Shown here one piece after another: positions 1-8,811 of a stretch of 64,000 bases of DNA (position 1 is the first letter of the stretch; each line of letters starts with the position of its first letter). The DNA is taken from assembly GCF_018215265.2 (NCBI RefSeq), contig NZ_CP136562.1, forward strand, positions 2,108,001-2,172,000. Reading direction: 5' to 3'. This DNA comes from Paenarthrobacter sp. GOM3. GTDB taxonomy: Bacteria > Actinomycetota > Actinomycetes > Actinomycetales > Micrococcaceae. Below the pieces are notes generated by a model that was not told where the DNA came from, made no database searches, and worked only from the letters and a program-made list of their open reading frames with translations. The translations under genes and the position numbers were made by a program.

Positions 1-405
1 AGGCCCATTTCCGCGGACCAGACAGAGGTCACCATCTACTGCATCGCCCCCAAGGGCGAGTCCCAGGAGAATCGTTCAAAGCGCATTCGCCAGTACGAGG
101 ACTTCTTCAACGCGACGGGCATGGCGACGCCGGACGACTTGGAGGAATTCCGCTCCTGCAACAAGACGTACTGGGCCACCAGTGCTCCATGGAACGACAT
201 GACCCGCGGCTCCACCCATGAGATCACCGGTCCTGACGAGCAGGCGCAAGCCTTGGGCATGACCCGGGTGATCGCCTCCGGTGTGCGCACCGAAGACGAG
301 GGGCTTTATCCCATCCAGCACGGGTACTGGAAGGAAGTCATGGACCGGGCCTTGGGGGAGGAAGAGGAGCGTTCCGCCCTTGAGTCCATCCCCGTCACGG
401 CATGA
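1..405 (+). CDS. benA: Benzoate 1,2-dioxygenase large (alpha) subunit, 3' end only
   Basis: This is the C-terminal 134 residues of the terminal oxygenase alpha subunit, which carries the Rieske centre and mononuclear iron of the enzyme that cis-dihydroxylates benzoate. The reading frame is open from the window edge, so the Rieske domain and the iron ligands lie outside. The visible part reads like the end of the ring-hydroxylating catalytic domain ([15 protein letters not shown], then [11 protein letters not shown] and the terminal [11 protein letters not shown]). The beta subunit begins 34 bases after the stop. The identity rests mainly on the benB-benC-benD order that follows; a toluate or anthranilate dioxygenase is a weaker alternative. 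Confidence 0.9.
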   Translation, partial: RPISADQTEVTIYCIAPKGESQENRSKRIRQYEDFFNATGMATPDDLEEFRSCNKTYWATSAPWNDMTRGSTHEITGPDEQAQALGMTRVIASGVRTEDEGLYPIQHGYWKEVMDRALGEEEERSALESIPVTA

Positions 406-439
406 CCGAGCCTTCCGGAACCACAGAGAGCACAGAACC

Positions 440-976
440 ATGACCAACCTGATCAACACCGCCCCGGCCCTGAAGAGTGCCGAGGAGATCGCAACCATAG
501 AAACCGTCCGGGCGTTCCTCTACCGGGAAGCCCGCCTGCTGGATGACCGCCAGTTCGACGAGTGGCTGGAGTGCTACCACCCGGACTCCGAATTCTGGAT
601 GCCGGCTTGGGACGTGGACGACCAGCTGACGCAGGATCCCCAGAACGAGATCTCCCTGATCTACTACGACAACCGTGGTGGCATCGAGGACAGGGTATTC
701 CGGATCAAGACCGACAGGTCATCGGCCACCTCCCTGCCCGAGCCGCGCACCGGCCACAACATCACTGACGTCGAGGTTCTAGAGAACGACGGCGGCAAAG
801 TGGAGGTGCGCTTCAACTGGTTCACCCTCTACTTCCGCTACAACACCACGGACACCTACTTCGGCACCAGCTACTACACCATGGACTTTTCCGGTCCGCA
901 GCCGCTGATCCTGAAAAAGAAGGTTGTCCTGAAAAACGACTACATCCACCACGTGGTGGACGTCTACATGATCTGA
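440..976 (+). CDS. benB: Benzoate 1,2-dioxygenase small (beta) subunit
   Basis: A 178-residue beta subunit of the ring-hydroxylating dioxygenase, with a SnoaL/NTF2-like fold expected from the family. It has no catalytic residues and stabilises the alpha3beta3 oxygenase. Typical family features are the N-terminal ETVRAFLYREARLLDDRQF and WLECYHPDSEFWMPAW, and the C-terminal LILKKKVVLKNDYIHHVVDVYMI-type strand ending exactly at the stop. I start it at the ATG of MTNLINTA, because the longer upstream reading runs through the benA 3' end in another frame. A 121-base gap separates it from benC. Confidence 0.92.
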   Translation: MTNLINTAPALKSAEEIATIETVRAFLYREARLLDDRQFDEWLECYHPDSEFWMPAWDVDDQLTQDPQNEISLIYYDNRGGIEDRVFRIKTDRSSATSLPEPRTGHNITDVEVLENDGGKVEVRFNWFTLYFRYNTTDTYFGTSYYTMDFSGPQPLILKKKVVLKNDYIHHVVDVYMI

Positions 977-1097
977 GCCGCGCGCGGCGGCCATAGAAAC
1001 CCGGGCGCCGCACAGCAGATCCCATTCCGTGCCCGCGGGCACGCCCTTACCTTTTCCCGGGCCCGATGGCGGGCACGGACAAACCAGGAGGAACCTC

Positions 1098-2669
1098 ATG
1101 GGCCACAAAGTAGCCCTTAGCTTCGAGGACGGCGTCACCAAAGTCATTAAGGTCGGCGACTATGAGACCGTCATGGATGCCGCCTACAAGGCACGCATCA
1201 ACATTCCGTCGGACTGCCGGGACGGTGCCTGCGGCACGTGCAAGGCCTTCTGTGATTCCGGCTCTTTCGATCCGGGCGACTTCATCGATGACGCAATGAC
1301 GGAGGAGGAACTCGAAAAGGGCTACCTGCTGACATGCCAAGCCGTCCCTGAGTCCGACCTGGCCATCCAGATCCCGGCGACGTCGGAATCGGCGAAGACA
1401 TCAGCCGCCACCTTCAGCTCCACCATCAAGGAGCTCAACCGGCACACGGACACCACGGTGTCATTCACCCTTGAAGTAGAAAGCCGGGATGCGCTGGCCT
1501 TCCTGCCCGGGCAGTACGTCAACCTCAAGGTTCCCGGCACGGACGCTGAGCGCTCCTACTCCTTCAGCAGCGGGCCCGAGGCCGAGGACGCGTCCTTCAT
1601 GGTCCGGGTGACTCCCTCGGGCGCCATGTCCGAGTACCTGCGCGATCGCGCCGAGGTAGGCGACGCCATCGAGTTCACCGGACCGTACGGGTCCTTCTTC
1701 CTGCGCGAACCCAAGCGGCCGTTGCTGCTCCTGGCCGGCGGCACCGGACTGGCCCCGCTGCTGTCCATCCTGGAAAAGCTCGCCGAAAACCCGCCTAACA
1801 CCCCCGTCCACCTGATCTACGGACTCACCCGTGAGGCAGACATTGTGGGCCTGGACTGGCTCCGCGCCTATGAGGCGAAACTGCCGGGATTCACCTGGGA
1901 CTACATCGCCTCCGAGCCCGGCACCTCCGCCCCGCACACCGGTTACGTCACCCAGATCATCGAGCCGAAGCACCTCAACGACGGCGACGTGGACATCTAC
2001 CTCTGCGGCCCGCCGCCCATGGTCAATGCCGTCTCCAAATGGCTGGACACCGAAGGCATCAAGCCCGCCAACTTCTACTTCGAGCGTTTCGCGCCGAAAG
2101 AGAACACTGGAGGCGACGCAGAAACAGGTGCCCCGGCTCCGGCTATGAAGGTCCTGGCCGAAGGCGACACGATGAGCCGGGGTGAAGCACTCTCCTCACT
2201 GGAGACCGGCCGTCTTGACTTCCGCAGGGAAGACAGCTTCGCGCAACTGGATGCCCGCATGGGTTTGGAGCTTGCGGTCAGCGAACTGCTGTTGGGCCGG
2301 CTCAGCGAAGAGCAGCTGCGCCAGTTCCGCCGCCTGGCCGAAGCCACCACCGCATCCGTGCAGGCCGGTACTATCACCGATCCCGAGGAGTTCGCGCGGA
2401 CCAACGAGGAATTCCACGAATACCTCTTCATGATCTCTGACAACCCCATGCTCCTGGAGTCCTACCGGCGCCTGGATGTCCACGCCCAGATGGCCGCGGC
2501 CTTCGAAACAGGCACCCCGATCTTCGAACGCGTCACGCAGGACCACCTCGACGTCGTCGACGCCTTTGAACGCGGGGACAAGAACCGGCTGCGCGAGGTC
2601 ATCACGGCACACGCCCAGGACGCCAAAGGGACGATGGTCGGGGCAATCGACGCCAAGGCAGCACGCTGA
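1098..2669 (+). CDS. benC: Benzoate dioxygenase reductase with C-terminal FCD-like domain
   Basis: A 523-residue electron-transfer component that moves electrons from NADH through FAD and a 2Fe-2S cluster to BenAB. The plant-type ferredoxin domain has Cys40, Cys45, Cys48 and Cys80. The FAD domain has RSYS at 152-155, and the NAD domain has GGTGLAP at 214-220 and CGPPPMV at 303-309. A classic BenC ends near residue 340. Here a linker (about 340-380) leads into some 140 helical residues resembling the FCD ligand-binding domain of GntR regulators, including EEFHEYL, QDHLDVVDAF and ITAHAQDA, whose histidines match FCD metal ligands. No DNA-binding domain is present. The start follows CCAGGAGGAAC, a strong ribosome binding site. 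The stop overlaps the benD start by one base (TGATG). Confidence 0.93.
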   Translation: MGHKVALSFEDGVTKVIKVGDYETVMDAAYKARINIPSDCRDGACGTCKAFCDSGSFDPGDFIDDAMTEEELEKGYLLTCQAVPESDLAIQIPATSESAKTSAATFSSTIKELNRHTDTTVSFTLEVESRDALAFLPGQYVNLKVPGTDAERSYSFSSGPEAEDASFMVRVTPSGAMSEYLRDRAEVGDAIEFTGPYGSFFLREPKRPLLLLAGGTGLAPLLSILEKLAENPPNTPVHLIYGLTREADIVGLDWLRAYEAKLPGFTWDYIASEPGTSAPHTGYVTQIIEPKHLNDGDVDIYLCGPPPMVNAVSKWLDTEGIKPANFYFERFAPKENTGGDAETGAPAPAMKVLAEGDTMSRGEALSSLETGRLDFRREDSFAQLDARMGLELAVSELLLGRLSEEQLRQFRRLAEATTASVQAGTITDPEEFARTNEEFHEYLFMISDNPMLLESYRRLDVHAQMAAAFETGTPIFERVTQDHLDVVDAFERGDKNRLREVITAHAQDAKGTMVGAIDAKAAR

Positions 2670-3496
2670 TGGCTGCGCCGTACGCCGGCCAATACGTGTC
2701 GCCAGGCAGGTTCGGCGGCAAGGTCGCCGTCGTCACCGGTTCTGCCCAGGGGATTGGCCGGAAGGTGGCCGAGCGCATCGGCGCCGAAGGCGGCACCGTG
2801 GTCCTGGTTGACCGTGCGGAACTGGTTCACGACGTTGCCCGTAGCATCTCCGAGACCGCCAAGGCTTCGGGGTCGGGCGGGTCGGCGACGTCCGTGAGCG
2901 CAGACCTGGAGACCTTCGCCGGCGCCACCCATGCCATCCAAGCAGCGCTCGCCGCGCACGGGCGGGTGGACGTCCTGGTCAACAATGTGGGTGGCACCAT
3001 CTGGGCCCGCCCGTACCAGGAGTATGACGAGGACAAGATCGAGAAGGAAATCCGCCGTTCGCTGTTTCCCACGCTCTGGGCCTGCAGGGCAGTCCTGCCT
3101 GCCATGATGGAGCAAGGCTCCGGCACCATCGTGAACGTCTCCTCGGTGGCTACAAGGGGAATGCACCGGGTGCCCTATGCCGCGGCGAAAGGTGGCGTGA
3201 ACGCGCTGACGCAGTCGCTGGCCATGGAAGCGGCAGGACACGGCATCCGCGTGGTGGCCACCGCCCCCGGCGGCACGGAAGCCCCGCCGCGCAAGGTCAA
3301 GCGGGGGCCACAAGCTGAGTCGGCCACGGAGAAGGACTGGTACCAGGCAATCGTTGACCAGACGGTGGACTCCTCGTTCATGAAGCGCTACGGGACCCTG
3401 GACGAGCAGGCGGCGCCCATCGTGTTCCTCGCCTCGGACGAGGCGTCCTACTTGACCGGAAGCATCCTTCCGGTGGCCGGCGGCGACCTCGGGTAG
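2669..3496 (+). CDS. benD: 1,6-dihydroxycyclohexa-2,4-diene-1-carboxylate dehydrogenase (SDR)
   Basis: A 275-residue classical short-chain dehydrogenase that oxidises the benzoate cis-diol with NAD+, releasing CO2 and giving catechol. The cofactor motif TGSAQGIG is at residues 23-30, an acidic Asp48 ends strand beta2 (NAD preference), NNVGG is near 105, and the catalytic set is Ser158/159, Tyr170 and Lys174 (NVSSV, VPYAAAKGG). It overlaps benC by one base, so the two are translationally coupled. Length and motifs are normal for BenD. Confidence 0.93.
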   Translation: MAAPYAGQYVSPGRFGGKVAVVTGSAQGIGRKVAERIGAEGGTVVLVDRAELVHDVARSISETAKASGSGGSATSVSADLETFAGATHAIQAALAAHGRVDVLVNNVGGTIWARPYQEYDEDKIEKEIRRSLFPTLWACRAVLPAMMEQGSGTIVNVSSVATRGMHRVPYAAAKGGVNALTQSLAMEAAGHGIRVVATAPGGTEAPPRKVKRGPQAESATEKDWYQAIVDQTVDSSFMKRYGTLDEQAAPIVFLASDEASYLTGSILPVAGGDLG

Positions 3497-3556
3497 GGGC
3501 GTGCGCACTCCGTGGGCCACGACCAGCGTCCGGGCCGCTCCGGTAGGATTGCGGCC

Positions 3557-6388
3557 ATGACAGCGGCCTCGATCCAGGGCGAGACGGCGGAGGACTTCCC
3601 GCTGGCGGGCCGGGCACCAGCTTTCGAGCACCTGCTGGACATCCTACGGACCGTCCGCAAAGGCAAAGTGGGAACGGTTGTACTAACCGGGCCGTCCGGC
3701 TCCGGCAAAACAGCGCTGTTGGAGCTCTTCCTCGACCATTGCCGGACGGCGGCCCGCGGCGTCCGGGTGCTGTCCGCCATGGGAGACGACTGGGAGGCGC
3801 AGTTCGCCTTGGCGGGATACTCCCAGCTCATGCGCACCCTTCCGCTCCGTACGGCAAAGGATAACGACGGCGGCCCGGCGAGCGCGTCGGGGCCCGTCGC
3901 CTCCCTGACGCCCTCCCAAGTGATGAACTACGCCGCCACCTTGAGCACCCATCTGGAGGGCCTCCAAACGCACGGAAGCGTGGTGGTGGCCGTCGACGAC
4001 GTCCACAAACTCGACGAGGAGAGCCTGCGCATCCTCACCTTCGTCATGCGAAGGTTGCACGACAAACGGGTGCTGTTCCTGTTGACGCTCAACCCCGCTG
4101 ACGCCCCGCGTGTTCCGGCCGCGGTGCTCGATTTCCTCTCGGGCCACCAGGTGGCGCGTATACCCATGGAGCCCCTCTCGGCGCAACAGGTCCAGGACGT
4201 TGCGCGGAGCCAGTTTGGCCTGGACCTCAGCGCGACAGCGGCCCACGGGCTGGCCGCCCATACCGGCGGGGTTCCCCGGTCCGTCGTCGAACTGCTCCGC
4301 GAGCTTCCCCCGGAAACCTGGCAGTCGTGGTTCCCATCCCTTCCGCCCAGTTTCCGGGTGCGCGCCAGGGTCCGCAGCGTCCTGGCCGTCGCATCTCCCA
4401 CCTTGATCGCCTGCGCGGAGGCCGCCTCCGTCGTGGGGCCCGGAGCTGGCCTGGCTGAGGTGGCCACGGTAGCTGGCCTGGAATCGGTCCTTCCGGCGCT
4501 CGATGAGGGGCACCGTGCCGGGCTGCTGGGACTGTCCGTGAACCAGTCCCGCTCCGCTGTCGTCTTCCTGGAAACCGGGACCGCCGAGGCCGTGTACGAG
4601 CAGATTGTCCCCAGCCGGCGGATTGCCCTGCATCGGAAGGCCGCTGACGCAGCCCAGTCCGAAGGCGAACGACTGGGCCACCGGGCCGCAGCCACCCCGA
4701 TAGCCGACGAAACCCTGGCCGCTGAACTGGAAGAATTCGCGCGGCGGCAAGCCGCGGTTGGTGCGTGGCAGGATGCCTCCACCGCACTGTTTTCAGCCTC
4801 GCGGCTGTCCTCCGATATCCGCGACCGCAATCTCCGGCTCCTGAGGGCCGTCGATGCCTTGGTTGGTTCCGGGAACGTGGCCCAGGCGCAGGCTTGGGCT
4901 GGGGCGGTGGATGCCCTGCCGCCGTCGCCCTTGCGCTCATCGGTGTTGGGATACCTGTCCACGGTGTCCGGCCAGAACGACAGCGCAGAAAGCCAGTTGG
5001 AGATGGCCTGGCGGACCAGCAATCCGGAGCATGAACCAGCCTCTGCGGCGCAGGTGGCGCAGAGGTTCGTCCTTCATGGGGTGGCCTCTTGGGACGGTCC
5101 GATGATCACCGGCTGGGCCGAACGCGCCATGGCGCTCACAGAGCCGGGAACGCCGGCGCATATTGAGTCAGAGGCCATTTATGGCCTGGGCCTTTATGCC
5201 CAAGGCCGGATATCGGACGCCGAGGAATCCTACCAGCGGGCCTCCGGCCATGCAGCTGAGAACGCCCAGAAGCAACGGGTGCAGATGGGCGCAGGGTGGC
5301 TGGCCTTGCGCCTGGATAACGCCGAATCTGCGCTGATGAATTTTGAGTCGGCCGCCCCCACTGAGTATCGCGGGGGATCGCTGCGGATCTCCCTGTGGGC
5401 TGAGGCCTGGCTGGCCCGCACGCACCTTGTGCTGGGCAACTGGGACGCCGCCGCGGCCACGATCTCCCGGGCAAGTGTTCGCCTGGAAACCTCGCGGATG
5501 CCGCTGATCCGCCCGCTCCTTTACTGGACGGCCGCCGAGCTGTGGTCCATGCGGGGCGATTGGGACCGGGCACGCTACTACGTCTCGCAGGCCGCGGTGC
5601 AACCGGGAACATACCGGGCCATGCAGGTGCCGGCCAGCTTGGCCCGCGCGCGATTCCACGAGGCGCGGGCAGATTACGAAAGTGCCCTGGCTGCCCTGCA
5701 ACCGCTGACGGAACTGGACCCTTGGACCGACCACCGGGTGTCCTTCTGGCCGTGGCAGGATACCTATATCAACGCGTTGGTGATGACCGACAACCTTGAT
5801 GCCGCCGACTCGTTCCTCACCGCTTTTGAAGGAGTGCGCCGCGAACGGGCTGTGCCATCCGACTTGGCCAGGATGGCATGGGCCAGGGGGCGGTTGCTGG
5901 CCGCGCAGGGAGACCCCGACACCGGCAGGGAACATTTTGAGGCAGCCTTGGGACACTTGCGCGGGCTTAACCGCCCTTACCTGAGGGCGCGGATCAGTTT
6001 CGCATACGGGCAGAGCATGCGCCGGGCCGGAAAGCGCCGCCTGGCCTCATCGGTGTTGCGCGCCGCCCGGGATCTTTACGACTCGCTTGGGGCTGCCACG
6101 TATGTGGAACGGTGCGACCGCGAACTGAAGGCCACGGGTTTGGACATAGGGAACCTGCCGGACCCGGCTGATCCGGTGCTCTCTATGTTGGGCACCCATA
6201 ATCAGCAGCTCACGGCCCAGGAACAGGCAGTAGCCGAACTGGTGGCTGCCGGGGCAACCAATAAGGAGGCGGCCCGTGCCCTGTTCCTGGCCGAGAAGAC
6301 GGTGCAATACCACCTCACGCGGCTGTACCGGAAAATGGGAATCCGCTCACGCAGCGAGCTCGCCGCCGCGTTCCGGACCAAGGACTGA
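3557..6388 (+). CDS. benR: LuxR/LAL-family ATP-binding transcriptional regulator, likely BenR
   Basis: A 943-residue large ATP-binding LuxR (LAL) regulator. The N-terminal AAA/STAND-type ATPase has the Walker A motif GPSGSGKTALL and a Walker B-like VVVAVDDVHKLDE. The middle is helical and TPR-like. The last about 60 residues form a LuxR helix-turn-helix (LTAQEQAVAELVAAGATNKE, then TVQYHLTRLYRKM). It lies directly downstream of benD on the same strand. LuxR-type BenR proteins control ben operons in Corynebacterium and Rhodococcus, so activation of benABCD is inferred from position and family. I chose the ATG after GGTAGGA rather than an in-frame ATG 45 bases upstream. The gene ends 26 bases from the convergent catC. 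Confidence 0.8.
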   Translation: MTAASIQGETAEDFPLAGRAPAFEHLLDILRTVRKGKVGTVVLTGPSGSGKTALLELFLDHCRTAARGVRVLSAMGDDWEAQFALAGYSQLMRTLPLRTAKDNDGGPASASGPVASLTPSQVMNYAATLSTHLEGLQTHGSVVVAVDDVHKLDEESLRILTFVMRRLHDKRVLFLLTLNPADAPRVPAAVLDFLSGHQVARIPMEPLSAQQVQDVARSQFGLDLSATAAHGLAAHTGGVPRSVVELLRELPPETWQSWFPSLPPSFRVRARVRSVLAVASPTLIACAEAASVVGPGAGLAEVATVAGLESVLPALDEGHRAGLLGLSVNQSRSAVVFLETGTAEAVYEQIVPSRRIALHRKAADAAQSEGERLGHRAAATPIADETLAAELEEFARRQAAVGAWQDASTALFSASRLSSDIRDRNLRLLRAVDALVGSGNVAQAQAWAGAVDALPPSPLRSSVLGYLSTVSGQNDSAESQLEMAWRTSNPEHEPASAAQVAQRFVLHGVASWDGPMITGWAERAMALTEPGTPAHIESEAIYGLGLYAQGRISDAEESYQRASGHAAENAQKQRVQMGAGWLALRLDNAESALMNFESAAPTEYRGGSLRISLWAEAWLARTHLVLGNWDAAAATISRASVRLETSRMPLIRPLLYWTAAELWSMRGDWDRARYYVSQAAVQPGTYRAMQVPASLARARFHEARADYESALAALQPLTELDPWTDHRVSFWPWQDTYINALVMTDNLDAADSFLTAFEGVRRERAVPSDLARMAWARGRLLAAQGDPDTGREHFEAALGHLRGLNRPYLRARISFAYGQSMRRAGKRRLASSVLRAARDLYDSLGAATYVERCDRELKATGLDIGNLPDPADPVLSMLGTHNQQLTAQEQAVAELVAAGATNKEAARALFLAEKTVQYHLTRLYRKMGIRSRSELAAAFRTKD

Positions 6389-6414
6389 CCCGTGACTGGC
6401 CAGGGTCCTGGCGG

Positions 6415-6693
6415 CTACTTCACGTCCGACGGGTGCTTGGCGAGCGGAACCACTGTGATGTCCATGTAGGCGAACAACGGAAGGTCCTGCAGGATGCCGT
6501 GGAGTTCGTCGTTCGATTCGACGTCGAAAATGGAGTAGTTGGCGTACTCGCCCACGACGCGCCAGATCTCGGGCCACTTGCCGGAGCGCTGCAGTTCCTG
6601 GGAGTAAGCCTTCTCCTTCGCCTTGATGTCGGCGGCCTCGGCAGCAGGCATTCCGCTGGGCAGTTTGACGTCCATGTGGACCAGGTATTTCAT
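6415..6693 (-). CDS. catC: Muconolactone delta-isomerase
   Basis: A 92-residue protein matching the small decameric muconolactone isomerase family: MKYLVHMDVKLP start, EKAYSQELQRSGKWPEIWRV in the centre, and FAYMDITVVPLAKHPSD at the end. It converts (+)-muconolactone to 3-oxoadipate enol-lactone in the catechol branch of the beta-ketoadipate pathway. It begins 20 bases after the catB stop with a GAGAGGT ribosome binding site, so it is the distal gene of the lysR-catB-catC unit. Confidence 0.93.
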   Translation of the reverse strand: MKYLVHMDVKLPSGMPAAEAADIKAKEKAYSQELQRSGKWPEIWRVVGEYANYSIFDVESNDELHGILQDLPLFAYMDITVVPLAKHPSDVK

Positions 6694-6713
6694 GGGTGAC
6701 CTCTCGGTTGGTG

Positions 6714-7814
6714 TCAGTCGGTGCGGTAGTGGTCGAGCTTGGCTTCGTCCACGTCGGTGCCCGCGCCGGGACCTTCAGGAACGTGGATCCGACCTCCTGT
6801 GATGGCCAGCGGCTGGGCCAACAGGTCATCGGTCATATCGAGGTAATTGGACAGCTCCGCCGCACGCTTCGCGGAGTGGGCGAAGGCTGCACCGAACACC
6901 ACGGAGGCCACCGTGCCCACCTGGGTGTCGATCTGGTTGCCGATGTAGACATCTATGCCCATGCCCTCGGCCATGCCAACGATTTTGGCGGCCTCGGTGA
7001 AGCCCGAGCGGGCAGTCTTGACGGACAGGAGGTTCGCGCCGCCAGTGAGGATTTCACGGGCAGCTTCGCCGAGGTTGGCAGCGGATTCGTCGGCGGCAAT
7101 GGGGATGGGGGAGTTGGCCACCAAGCGGCGACGACCCAGGACCTCGCGGGCGTCGTCCGGCTCCTCCAGGAACTGCAGGCCAAGGCCGGAGGTGCGGCGC
7201 AGCACCTCGGCCGCCTCGTTGGCCGTCCAGCCGCGGTTGGCGTCCATGTAGATCTCTGCGTCTTCGCCCAGGCCTTCCCGCAGCACCGTGGCGGCCTCGA
7301 TATCCAGATTTAGCGGACGGCGGCCGGTTTTCAGCTTAAAGGTGTTGATGCCGTAGCTTTCCCTGAATTCCAGGGCTAGTGCCAGGAGGTCTTGCGCGGG
7401 TTTGAAACCCAGCATGTGGGATACCCGCAGCGAGTCGGTATAGCCGCCCAGCAGTTTGGTGACCGGCTGCCCCAGCGTCTTGCCGATAATGTCCCACACG
7501 GCTATGTCCACCGCGCCTTTGGCCGTCTGGTTGTGGATGGTCCGGGCCAGGACGGCCTGGATCTTTTCACGATCAAAGACTTCGGTGCCTACCAGTTGCG
7601 GAGCGAAGATGTCCTGGATCACCGCGACGATGGACTTCTGTGTCTCGCCATAGGTGTAGGGGCGGGGCGGGGTGTCCGCGGTTCCCACCACACCATCACC
7701 GGTGTGGACCCGGACCAGTACGTGGTCGGCCTCGTGCACGGAGCCGGACGCGAAATGGAGGGGGTGGCGGTAAGGGATCGAGTAGGGGATCGCCTCGATG
7801 GCTGCGATCTTCAT
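6714..7814 (-). CDS. catB: Muconate cycloisomerase
   Basis: A 366-residue enolase-superfamily lactonising enzyme converting cis,cis-muconate to muconolactone. The KxK general base is at Lys160/Lys162 (FKLKTG). Metal ligands are Asp191 (MDANRGW), Glu217 (LEEP) and Asp242 (ADES), and the second-face lysine is Lys266 (SVKTARSG). These are the expected catalytic residues of the MLE subgroup. Its ATG overlaps the stop of the upstream LysR gene by four bases (ATGA), and catC follows after 20 bases. A chloromuconate cycloisomerase cannot be excluded from motifs alone, but the neighbours favour catB. Confidence 0.92.
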   Translation of the reverse strand: MKIAAIEAIPYSIPYRHPLHFASGSVHEADHVLVRVHTGDGVVGTADTPPRPYTYGETQKSIVAVIQDIFAPQLVGTEVFDREKIQAVLARTIHNQTAKGAVDIAVWDIIGKTLGQPVTKLLGGYTDSLRVSHMLGFKPAQDLLALALEFRESYGINTFKLKTGRRPLNLDIEAATVLREGLGEDAEIYMDANRGWTANEAAEVLRRTSGLGLQFLEEPDDAREVLGRRRLVANSPIPIAADESAANLGEAAREILTGGANLLSVKTARSGFTEAAKIVGMAEGMGIDVYIGNQIDTQVGTVASVVFGAAFAHSAKRAAELSNYLDMTDDLLAQPLAITGGRIHVPEGPGAGTDVDEAKLDHYRTD

Positions 7815-8731
7815 GATGGGAGGGGCCTTTCATTAGCTGAAGCGGGGGACGAGGCGTCGGCGGTTGCCGTGGCCACGATGTCCAGGAAGTTTTGCAGGAG
7901 GGCGGACGGGTGGCCCCGCATCCAGGCAACGGCGAGTTCCACCTGCGGAACATTGTCGATTCCCCGGTACGCGACGCCGTCGAGCTGGAAGGAACGCACG
8001 CTGGACGGCATGATGGCGATGCCGCTGCCCGCGGCCACGAACGCGAGCATCGTCGAGGTCTCACCAACCACCTGGGCGACCCGGGGCACGAAGCCTGCCT
8101 GGCGGCAGAGGTCCGAGGTAATACGGTTCAGGACGGACTCGGGTGCGTAGGCGATGAAGTCCTGGTCCTGCAATTCGTGCATGGCCACAGGCCGGTCCAC
8201 CGCCAGCGCGCTGAAGGAAGGAAGCGCGACGACGAGTGGCTCCTGGGTGACGACGCGGTAGTCGATCTCCTCGGACGCAACGGGAGGACGCAGCAGTGCC
8301 GCGTCCAAGGTCCCGTTCCGCAGCCCCGCTTCCATGGACGGCGTGAGCATCTCGCCGTTCAGCTCCAGCGATAAACCGGGAAGGACCTGTTTCGTGAGTC
8401 GCGCGATCCGGGGCATGACCCCGTAGGTTGCCGACCCGGAAAACCCCACCCGGAGGACGCCGGTAGCGCCCTTGCCCACCTGGTAAACATCCGCCTGGAG
8501 CGTCTCGACGTCGTTGACGATCTGCCGTCCGCGGTCCAGCAGGAGCTGGCCTGCCGCCGTCAGGTCCACCCGCCGGGTGGTTCGGTTGAAGAGCTGGACG
8601 GCGAGCTGGTCCTCCAGTTGGCGGATTTGCTGTGACAGGGGCGGCTGCGCCATATGCAGGCGCTTGGCCGCCCTGCCGAAGTGGCGCTCCTCAGCGACCG
8701 CAATGAAGTACTTCAGCTGCCGGATCTCCAT
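7811..8731 (-). CDS. LysR-family regulator of the catechol branch, CatR/BenM-like
   Basis: A 306-residue LysR-type regulator. The winged helix-turn-helix occupies the first about 60 residues (FIAVAEERHFGRAAKRLHMA, QPPLSQQIRQLE). A linker helix follows, then a two-lobed effector domain (LRVGFSGSATYGVMPRI near 93, AAGSGIAIMP near 240). Such proteins usually respond to cis,cis-muconate. Here the regulator is the first gene of the operon and is read into catB with an ATGA overlap, whereas in many bacteria catR is divergent. The operon promoter should lie in the 80 bases before it. Confidence 0.85.
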   Translation of the reverse strand: MEIRQLKYFIAVAEERHFGRAAKRLHMAQPPLSQQIRQLEDQLAVQLFNRTTRRVDLTAAGQLLLDRGRQIVNDVETLQADVYQVGKGATGVLRVGFSGSATYGVMPRIARLTKQVLPGLSLELNGEMLTPSMEAGLRNGTLDAALLRPPVASEEIDYRVVTQEPLVVALPSFSALAVDRPVAMHELQDQDFIAYAPESVLNRITSDLCRQAGFVPRVAQVVGETSTMLAFVAAGSGIAIMPSSVRSFQLDGVAYRGIDNVPQVELAVAWMRGHPSALLQNFLDIVATATADASSPASANERPLPS

Positions 8732-8783
8732 TGCCGTGCTACCTCTTCCTGGGTGCGGGATGAGGAGCGTTGCAACCTCATTG

Positions 8784-8794
8784 ATTCATAGAAT
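8784..8794. promoter_or_regulatory. Candidate LysR operator in the lysR-benK gap
   Basis: The 11-base perfect palindrome ATTCATAGAAT lies in the 80-base AT-rich gap between the end of benK and the start of the lysR-catBC unit. It has the T-N(x)-A symmetry of LysR sites and sits about 55 bases before the LysR start codon, where autoregulation would be expected. The assignment is inferred from position. Confidence 0.4.
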
Positions 8795-8811
8795 AACCAT
8801 AAAAGGCTCCA

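Noticed and set aside
2462..3631. Long minus-strand open frame across benC, benD and the regulator start
   Set aside because: It is antisense to well-supported genes with catalytic motifs, has no family features and is expected in GC-rich DNA.
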